Positions 14,242 through 19,209 of a stretch of DNA of 19,209 bases are shown here, piece by piece. Under the pieces are notes generated by a model. That model saw only the letters and a list, made by a program, of their open reading frames with translations. It did not search any database and had not been told where the DNA came from. How positions within the stretch are numbered: position 1 is the first letter of the stretch; every line of letters starts with the position of its first letter. A program made the translations under genes and the position numbers. This DNA comes from an uncultured Arsenicibacter sp. (GTDB lineage: Bacteria > Bacteroidota > Bacteroidia > Cytophagales > Spirosomataceae), in assembly GCF_945952095.1 (NCBI RefSeq), contig NZ_CAMFHL010000126.1:1-19209 (forward strand). The letters run 5' to 3'.

Positions 14242-14259
14242 TGTCTTTATTGGTTTAAA
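14135..14259. repeat. Terminal inverted repeat pair flanking 125 bases
   Basis: TTTAAACCAGATAAAG (14135-14150) and CTTTATTGGTTTAAA (14245-14259) are reverse complements over 15 bases apart from one inserted G. They bracket most of the 48-aa ORF. No clear target-site duplication is seen, so a small mobile element is possible but not shown. Confidence 0.5.
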
Positions 14260-14828
14260 AGTAGAATGCTTGAGAGGTAGTTACTGTGTGTGCGGAATGC
14301 GAAAGCAATATCGTATTCTCCTGTATTCTGCGCAAGTATTGCACAGTATTTATTTCCCGGCTACTATCCGGCTGGCCTCTCTGCCTGAAAAGAACGCCAT
14401 CAACTGTGCCTCGTAAAAAAAAAGGGTAAGGGATTCCTTTACGCCTATATACGGAAAGACGGGGGGTAAGGGGCAAAAACCGACGTTGTTCGCTGCGAAT
14501 CAGTATACTGTTTCCGGTGTACAACTACCTACCGAAAGTTATGGCTGCGTATAACCTGAATCACTGTTAGTTGTTGTCTGTCAGTGCTTTAGCTGAGAGT
14601 CGAGCGGGTGTCGTTTTGCGGTAGTATACGCACATGAATGTAATACCGAATGGTCATTGCGGGGCGCTTTAATCGCGTTTCCAGCCCCTGATAGCATAAA
14701 GTATGGCTTTGGGTGTTTCGGGGTTGATGTGCCGGTGTGGTATGAATACTGGGTAAGTAGGTGGGTGGGTGTAGTGTCGCTGCGATAATGCTTTGTGGTT
14801 AGTGTTGCTTTATTCTCAAGTAGCATAA
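14260..14828. other. Non-coding, regulatory-looking stretch of about 570 bases
   Basis: No ORF here looks like a gene; the two longest minus-strand frames (89 and 81 codons) have unnatural composition. The stretch holds phased GTATT sites (14313-14350), the palindrome CAGTATACTG (14501-14510), another GTATAC near 14626, an A9 run near 14416, two GGGTAAGGG copies near 14418 and 14464, an interrupted inverted repeat GTAAGG/CCTTTAC near 14420-14437, and a G-rich tract GTGGGTGGGTG near 14760. It lies between the terminator of the 534-aa gene and the small two-gene unit. It may be a control region or replication origin of the element; nothing proves either. Confidence 0.5.
14313..14350. promoter_or_regulatory. 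Four phased GTATT sites, candidate operator
   Basis: GTATT occurs at 14313, 14323, 14336 and 14346, with spacings of 10, 13 and 10 bases; the first two are the longer repeat GTATTCT. A 10-base period places sites on the same DNA face, which suits cooperative binding by a regulator. The cluster lies about 70-110 bases ahead of the 48-aa ORF start, where the promoter of that unit would be expected. Confidence 0.4.
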
Positions 14829-14861
14829 AAAATGGGGAAGCGGTTATAACTCCACCTCCCC
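14827..14861 (-). terminator. Terminator of the mobile-element operon
   Basis: On the minus strand GGGGA...TCCCC with an inner GG/CC pair forms an interrupted stem around a short AT-rich loop (AGTTATAA), followed by ATTTTTTATG. It starts a few bases after the stop of the 534-aa gene. Confidence 0.75.
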
Positions 14862-14868
14862 GAATAGT

Positions 14869-16473
14869 TTAGTTATCGAAAATATCAGCCGCGTAGTCGT
14901 TTGGCGGTACTTCGATAGCCTGGTCCCTGATCATTTTTCCCATCTTGCTGTTATTAAGCCTGCCGGTTTCAGTTGTGTTGCTTTTCAACCGCGTAACAAG
15001 TGATGGGTTGACAGGTAATAGCATATCAACGTCGTAAAATTTCTGTCCGTCCGCCTTGCCTGAATACTTATAGGTGCCTTTTCCGGTTACGGTGTCGGTA
15101 TACCCGAAGGCATTCGGGCCAACAGTCCCCCTACTACCTAGCCTAACAGGAAGGTCAAAAAGTCTACCGTACTTTGCCTTTGCTGCCTCATCGGAAGAAA
15201 TACGAACACGAACCTGCTGTAGGTACTCTTTCCCGCCCGTTGCCTTCTGGTATGGGCTTTGCTGGTCGGCTGGTACATCGCGGATAAATATGTTTCCTGT
15301 GCCCACAATGTTGTAATTTGACCTCGATAAATCAGTTCTTCTCAGGTCAACCCCGCCGGCTTCATTTGGGGCCATTACAAAGGCTTCGTTGACGTTTCCG
15401 CCCTGGTAGTTGCCGGAGGTTTTATTTTCCCTAAACCCTAGACCTGATAATACAGCGTCAGCAATAGCACTGGCATCAAAACCGGAGATTACAGAGGGCG
15501 ATTTTTCCGGTTTTCCGTCCTTGTAGACAGTTACCGGTACAGAGGCCGGTACGCCTGACCGGTCACGAGTGACTATATTACGCTCATTAAAGGTAGTTGC
15601 CCACATATCTGGGCCGCTGTATGACTGCTGTAAAGCAGCATTGCGCTCTTTCGCTAAGGCGATTCTTGCCCAACCCTGCTGTAGCTTTTGCACTTCTACC
15701 GGATTAATTACGTCGAATTTGTAGAACACCGGCCCTAATGTTTTGCCATATCGAACCATATAATCTTTAGCATCATCCGACGCCATCCCGGAGCTTACTA
15801 GTGCGGAAATAATTTCATTGTCATTTGCCATAACTTTCTCGAAGGTGTCCTTTGCTTGTGGGGAATAGCTCTCCGTAATCGCCTTCTGCCAGCCTGATTT
15901 CACTTCATACCCACCATTGTACATGAGATGATCTGTACGGCCGTTTACAAAGTCAACGTAGTTATCACGGGCTGTAGCGGTTTTTGTGCTACCATCAGCC
16001 AATTTGTACTGCACGGGCCGGTCGATGAGTCCCTTACTCTGATCGGCAATCAGCCGGCCGTAGTTGAGTTTGTTATTCTGCGCCTGGGTGTACAGAGGGG
16101 AGTTCATTATCTGCGTGCGCATACCCGCCAAATCCTGCATGTACATCGTTTTGGCGTACTTCGCGTAGTCGCCGCCGAAGTCTTTTCTGACCCGCTCACC
16201 GATCTGCGTGCGTACGCTGTCCATCAGGGATTTCCACCGGTCTTTATCCGGGGATAGAAAGTCCTGCTGATACAGACTGGTCAGTTCCTGCTGAGTAGCT
16301 AATGCGGCCTGCTGCGCCTGTGCCTCCTGCTGCTGGGTCTGCTGGGTGATTGCCGCCTGCATAGAAAGTGCCCGGTCCTTGTCGGCTCTCAGCTGCGCAA
16401 ACGAAGTGGTCGGCTTTAGGAGTGCTGCCGTTATGGCTGCATTCGCAGATGGATTGGGGTTGTAAGTTGCCAT
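14869..16473 (-). CDS. Hypothetical protein, 534 aa, phage/mobile-element type
   Basis: I do not recognise a family. The product has no signal peptide or membrane helix. The N-terminus is low in charge (MATYNPNPSANAAITAALLK), followed by a Gln/Ala-rich coiled-coil-like segment (about 35-70). Then come DFLSPDKDRWKSLMDSVRTQ and a long mixed alpha/beta body with polar loops, including a Gly/Asn-rich region (KTSGNYQGGNVNEAFV) and a C-terminal acidic end (PPNDYAADIFDN). The low Cys content, Gln-rich helix and many Thr/Gly/Asn loops remind me of virion or conjugation-apparatus proteins, but this is impression only. It starts 9 bases after the 79-aa gene and is the last gene before a terminator. Confidence 0.75.
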   Translation of the reverse strand: MATYNPNPSANAAITAALLKPTTSFAQLRADKDRALSMQAAITQQTQQQEAQAQQAALATQQELTSLYQQDFLSPDKDRWKSLMDSVRTQIGERVRKDFGGDYAKYAKTMYMQDLAGMRTQIMNSPLYTQAQNNKLNYGRLIADQSKGLIDRPVQYKLADGSTKTATARDNYVDFVNGRTDHLMYNGGYEVKSGWQKAITESYSPQAKDTFEKVMANDNEIISALVSSGMASDDAKDYMVRYGKTLGPVFYKFDVINPVEVQKLQQGWARIALAKERNAALQQSYSGPDMWATTFNERNIVTRDRSGVPASVPVTVYKDGKPEKSPSVISGFDASAIADAVLSGLGFRENKTSGNYQGGNVNEAFVMAPNEAGGVDLRRTDLSRSNYNIVGTGNIFIRDVPADQQSPYQKATGGKEYLQQVRVRISSDEAAKAKYGRLFDLPVRLGSRGTVGPNAFGYTDTVTGKGTYKYSGKADGQKFYDVDMLLPVNPSLVTRLKSNTTETGRLNNSKMGKMIRDQAIEVPPNDYAADIFDN

Positions 16474-16482
16474 AGTTGATAA

Positions 16483-16722
16483 TTAGTTGAATGGGATTTT
16501 TTTAATTGGTTTTGCTCCTTTCTGCGCTTCGCTTGTTAGGCACTGCATTACTTTATCATCAGTAAGCATGTCCTCAGCGTCTGTGTAATCGAAAATCTCG
16601 GCTATACTTTCAGCGTCGAAGAGTACCTCACCCGTTTCTTTATCTACTGCTATGCGTACAGGGGTGCCCTCGAAGTCGGAGAGGTAAAACGCGTGGGTTT
16701 CGGTTTCGCTCGTCTTGATCAT
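16483..16722 (-). CDS. Small acidic protein, 79 aa, faintly BRO-N-like
   Basis: The product begins MIKTSETETHAFYLSDFEGT and has the segment VRIAVDKETGEVLFDAESIA-EIFDYTDAEDML. The order 'strand, Gly-Glu-Val-x-Phe-x-Ala, short helix, Tyr-x-Asp-Ala' recalls the first half of the Bro-N domain of phage antirepressors, but the DNA-binding remainder is missing, so it is either a half-domain relative or unrelated. It ends in a basic tail (KGAKPIKKIPFN). It lies 101 bases after the DUF3987 gene and 9 bases ahead of the 534-aa gene, in one transcription unit. Coding call good, function unknown. Confidence 0.65.
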   Translation of the reverse strand: MIKTSETETHAFYLSDFEGTPVRIAVDKETGEVLFDAESIAEIFDYTDAEDMLTDDKVMQCLTSEAQKGAKPIKKIPFN

Positions 16723-16763
16723 TTTTGTGGTGTTTAAAAGTGAAAAATGTATAGGATGACGTA

Positions 16764-16814
16764 CTGACAGAACCGACAGAAGGTAGTTGGATGGGATTTT
16801 GTCAGTTTTGTCGG
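16764..16814. promoter_or_regulatory. Four hexamer half-sites in mirrored order, candidate operator
   Basis: CTGACA (16764-16769) and CCGACA (16773-16778) are followed by TGTCAG (16800-16805) and TGTCGG (16809-16814). Each left hexamer has an exact reverse complement on the right, spacing within pairs is three bases, and the block sits in the 101-base gap upstream of the 79-aa gene. It could be an operator for a dimeric repressor. In RNA the order allows either a 7-bp hairpin with one wobble or a pseudoknot-like fold. Confidence 0.45.
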
Positions 16815-16823
16815 TTACTCGTA

Positions 16824-18950
16824 TTACGCGTTTTGCATAAAAAGTGGGTTAACCCTGTAGCGGTCTGCTTCGGGTCTGCCGCCGGTCTCGGGTTGCTCCT
16901 CCGGCCGTACATAGTGGCTATTCATCAGGATTGAAAGGGCCGCTTCTGCCAGTGAGGTGGTGTTGAGGTGACTCCAACCGTTACGTACGATCTCGCGCAC
17001 TTTAAAACCGTCTTTCAGGTTCCCCGCTTTGATCTCCCTCAGAATCCTGCTTGCACCTTCTACCGGCGCTGTGTCGAGCAGGCCGTAAATCCTTCTGGCG
17101 TGACTGGTCAGATAATCGCACCACTTGACTGCCATCTGTGTGGCCTCCGAGCTTACGTGCTTTTCATTGCTGCCTGAATCAACTGCATTGGTTACATGAA
17201 ACACAAGGGCAAGCGAAGGCATTAGGGAGCGGTATTTCGTTAGGTGTTCCATCATTAGCCCCGTTTCTGCCGGTAGTGTCTGAGTTTCCAGGCGTATCAG
17301 CCACTGTTTAAATGCCTCCTGGGCTTCTGCATCAAATCGGGTGTAAGCGAACCTGCCATACTCTTCTACGTACCCCAGCTGCGAGAGGTCAGCCTCAGCA
17401 ATCCGCTTTATAAGGTCGTAAGCCCTGGCTCTCGCTGCTTTGTCCGGCTGTTCATCGGTGTAGGCCCACTGCGGTTTGTCAGGGTATACAGCTACTTGTA
17501 ATCGCTGCACAAAGCCATCGTTTTCATAACCCGTAGCTGCCTGTAAGTAGCCGATTAGCTTTGCGGGTTGAATGCCGCCAAAGAGGGAAAGGCAGAGAGA
17601 TTTAATGTGCATCGTTCCTCGGCCGATCCGATCTATCGTAAACCCTGCTGATCCGTTCCAGGCTTCCAGGTAAAACGCCCTGTCTTGCTCGTGGCCGGAT
17701 TTGTCCCAGCTCGATAACAGCCCAATTAGCTCGTCCCGATGTTGCAAAAGGCCATTAGGGTTTTCATTGAGTAGCTCGCCTTGCTTCTCGATAGTAGCAT
17801 CATTGGTCATGTACCGGCGTTGTACCGGTTTGGCTGGTTGCTCCGGAAACTCAACCGGGTTGCTTACGGGCTTACCTTTTAGCCTATCAGTTTCCTGAGC
17901 CTGAAACGCCTTTTTCTGTGCCTCGAAGGTTAGTTTCTGTGCCTCGAAGGCGTGCAAGGCTGCGTCAAATTCCTTTTGTGCCTCCGCAACCAATTGATTT
18001 AAAGGCTTTAATACCTCAGCAACAGACGGACTTTTCATCATCGACGGATCGCCGATTACCGCCCCCCAGAGGTTAGGGACGATAGTCCAATCATCTTTAG
18101 CCTTCGGTTTGATAGCCAAGCGCGTACCGACAAGGGAAGAGACCGAGACAACGAATGCAGCCGCAACATAATCTAAGGGGCATTTCATACGGCCGGCAAT
18201 ATCTAGCAACCACCCCCGTACTGCTTCCGGCAACATATCCGGCTCAATACTTCTGACTGGTAACAGGCTCGTTTTAATAGGTAGCGGCTCCGGCCATTCG
18301 TCAGAGGGGCATTGCTGCTCTTCGCTGATAATGGGCTTTTCAGACTCTTTAATTGCCTGTTTTTCAGTGATTAGTGGCCGGTAGTCCGGTAGTAGAGGCA
18401 ATGTTACGGCGTCGTTGTTAATGTGTAATTTGGCGTCGTGGGAGACGTAACACAGGGCGGTAATGTCCTTTGTAAAGTCGCTGGCCTCTACTTTGAAGGC
18501 GCCCCGATAGTAATCGGCCATCTGTCCATGAAAGGCCGGGTACTCCTCCTTTGCACTGATTGCAATTCTGCACAACACCTTTACACCTTTGCCGCCTGCA
18601 CTGACCCAAGAGGCATACACTGATTTATCGGCTTTCAGTCCCTCGATTAGCGCCGGCCGAATAAGGTCGGGGACTTCGGAAAAGTCAAGGTATAGTAAGC
18701 CGGATGGACTGACTACATTACTAGCCAGACGACTACCTTGATAGTGGCATCCAAAGCAAACAGCCGCTAATGAGTTGGTTTTCTGTCGTTTTCGTGCCTT
18801 CCGGTCGGCCGTGGCTCTAATCGCCTGTGTCCGAGAAGCGTAGGTTTGCGAGCGAATACGCCCCAGAACGTCAGCAACCGGCTTTAGTTCGAATGCAGAC
18901 GGCTTCATTACTGACCTGTGAACAGGGAGAAACATGCTTTCAGGCTGCAT
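16824..18950 (-). CDS. Replication-type protein: VirE_N/BT4734-like domain + DUF3987
   Basis: This 708-aa protein has the two-part architecture of Bacteroidota mobile-element and phage primase/helicase-like proteins. The VirE_N (BT4734-like) part spans about 55-180, with GLLYLDFSEVPDLIRPALIE, SAGGKGVKVLCRIAI and DITALCYVSHDAK; the pattern recalls archaeo-eukaryotic-type primases (hhhD, then S-x-G-G-x-G). The DUF3987 part (about 235-700) has WGAVIGDPSMMKSPS (P-loop-like, about 296-309), HRDELIGLLSSWD and LFGGIQPAKLIGYL. Between them, about 330-355, is a short charged coiled coil with seven-residue repeats (FEAQKLT, FEAQKKA, FQAQETD). The start is open: ATG at 18950 overlaps the upstream gene by 11 bases; 18935 and 18908 are alternatives. 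The family is firm; enzymatic activity is inferred. Confidence 0.88.
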   Translation of the reverse strand: MQPESMFLPVHRSVMKPSAFELKPVADVLGRIRSQTYASRTQAIRATADRKARKRQKTNSLAAVCFGCHYQGSRLASNVVSPSGLLYLDFSEVPDLIRPALIEGLKADKSVYASWVSAGGKGVKVLCRIAISAKEEYPAFHGQMADYYRGAFKVEASDFTKDITALCYVSHDAKLHINNDAVTLPLLPDYRPLITEKQAIKESEKPIISEEQQCPSDEWPEPLPIKTSLLPVRSIEPDMLPEAVRGWLLDIAGRMKCPLDYVAAAFVVSVSSLVGTRLAIKPKAKDDWTIVPNLWGAVIGDPSMMKSPSVAEVLKPLNQLVAEAQKEFDAALHAFEAQKLTFEAQKKAFQAQETDRLKGKPVSNPVEFPEQPAKPVQRRYMTNDATIEKQGELLNENPNGLLQHRDELIGLLSSWDKSGHEQDRAFYLEAWNGSAGFTIDRIGRGTMHIKSLCLSLFGGIQPAKLIGYLQAATGYENDGFVQRLQVAVYPDKPQWAYTDEQPDKAARARAYDLIKRIAEADLSQLGYVEEYGRFAYTRFDAEAQEAFKQWLIRLETQTLPAETGLMMEHLTKYRSLMPSLALVFHVTNAVDSGSNEKHVSSEATQMAVKWCDYLTSHARRIYGLLDTAPVEGASRILREIKAGNLKDGFKVREIVRNGWSHLNTTSLAEAALSILMNSHYVRPEEQPETGGRPEADRYRVNPLFMQNA
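17913..17950. repeat. In-frame 17-base direct repeat (period 21) in the DUF3987 gene
   Basis: TTTCTGTGCCTCGAAGG occurs at 17913-17929 and 17934-17950. The 21-base period adds exactly seven residues and creates the FEAQK-type repeats in the coiled-coil linker. Near-identical DNA suggests a recent duplication. Confidence 0.8.
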
Positions 18951-19161
18951 ACTGCTGCGCCCCCATCGCGTTCACTTTCGACCAAAAGCTGTTTCTATAC
19001 TGATCCTCTGCCGATTCTTTTGCCCACGTCTCAAGCGGTGGTGGGGTTGTCGTTAGTGACTCATGGTATATACGTTGCTCTTCGGCGTAATCCTGAATTG
19101 CCTGCTGAAAGTCTATGAAGAACGGTAAACAGCTCCTTTTGTCGTAAGCGTCAGTGCTCGG
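18940..19161 (-). CDS. C-terminal part of an unknown gene (73 codons), cut by contig edge
   Basis: The genomic part of this frame starts inside the gene at the adapter junction and ends with TGA at 18940, overlapping the DUF3987-gene ATG by 11 bases, a sign of translational coupling. The visible product is charged and probably helical (FFIDFQQAIQDYAEEQRIYH, then TTTPPPLETWAKESAEDQYR, ending WSKVNAMGAQQYAA). It is not recognised. An apparent start further right (product beginning MGSEMCIRDS) is made of sequencing adapter and must not be used; the true start lies beyond this contig. Confidence 0.6.
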   Translation of the reverse strand, partial: PSTDAYDKRSCLPFFIDFQQAIQDYAEEQRIYHESLTTTPPPLETWAKESAEDQYRNSFWSKVNAMGAQQYAA

Positions 19162-19162
19162 A

Positions 19163-19209
19163 CTGTCTCTTATACACATCTCCGAGCCCACGAGACAAGA
19201 GGCAATCTC
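19163..19209. other. Nextera transposase adapter with i7 index (artefact)
   Basis: CTGTCTCTTATACACATCT (19163-19181) is the 19-base Tn5 mosaic end used in Nextera libraries. CCGAGCCCACGAGAC (19182-19196) is the read-2 adapter part, AAGAGGCA (19197-19204) fits an 8-base i7 index, and ATCTC (19205-19209) is the start of the P7 sequence. None of this is genomic. It marks a contig end reached through untrimmed read-through. Confidence 0.98.

Noticed and set aside
14255..14524. Minus-strand ORF of 89 codons
   Set aside because: It reads through an A9/T9 run and G-rich tract, covers the phased GTATT sites, and has no protein-like pattern.
14581..14826. Minus-strand ORF of 81 codons
   Set aside because: His/Thr/Pro-rich low-quality composition, start inside the terminator of the preceding gene, no family resemblance.
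16483..16722. Phage antirepressor (Bro-N) assignment for the 79-aa protein
   Set aside because: Only a weak likeness to the first half of the domain; the remainder is absent, so it is mentioned as a possibility and not used as the name.
14095..19161. Calling this a complete prophage
   Set aside because: No terminase, portal, capsid, tail or integrase gene is visible; only a replication-type protein and unknown genes, so the element type is left open.

Overview
The window looks like a piece of a Cytophagales-type Bacteroidota genome (Spirosoma-like by gene style; this is inference, as no marker gene is present). The grounds are a SusC/SusD pair behind an ECF sigma factor and a FecR anti-sigma factor, a large OMP_b-brl-type TonB-dependent receptor, a good TTG-N20-TATTTTTG promoter of the Bacteroidota type, and few Shine-Dalgarno sequences. 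Nearly every gene lies on the minus strand, so the natural reading direction is from high to low coordinates.

Region 1 (1-10713) is GC-rich chromosomal-type sequence. In transcription order it holds a GT2 glycosyltransferase, a TonB-dependent outer-membrane receptor ending at a strong terminator (7251-7274), a short tandem-repeat array (7071-7180), and then a compact ECF sigma / FecR / SusC (with STN domain) / SusD cassette followed by the first 27 codons of a secreted protein cut by the window edge. The sigma and FecR genes overlap by an ATGA. The STN domain on SusC and the FecR next to it form the expected outer-membrane-to-sigma signalling chain: ligand binds SusCD, the STN domain contacts FecR, and the sigma factor is released to transcribe the locus. 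The ligand (probably a glycan) cannot be told from this window.

Region 2 (10714-14260) is more AT-rich and accessory in character. It contains a promoter embedded in a perfect palindrome, a GC-rich patch that may be a gene remnant at a junction, a DCL-family (DUF3223-like) gene, an orphan gene resembling the DUF6985/immunity group, about 740 bases without a convincing gene, a secreted tyrosine/asparagine-rich protein with a PBCV-adaptor-like C-terminus, and a small two-gene unit (48-aa and 112-aa ORFs) with hairpins at both ends.

Region 3 (14261-19161) looks like part of a mobile element or phage. It has a roughly 570-base non-coding, regulatory-looking stretch, then a minus-strand operon: the end of an unknown gene, a VirE_N/BT4734-like + DUF3987 replication protein, a 79-aa protein and a 534-aa protein of unknown function, closed by a terminator. 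No integrase, capsid, terminase or tRNA gene is visible, so the class of element cannot be fixed.

The last 47 bases (19163-19209) are not biological: they are a Nextera transposase adapter with an i7 index. They create a false protein start at the contig edge.
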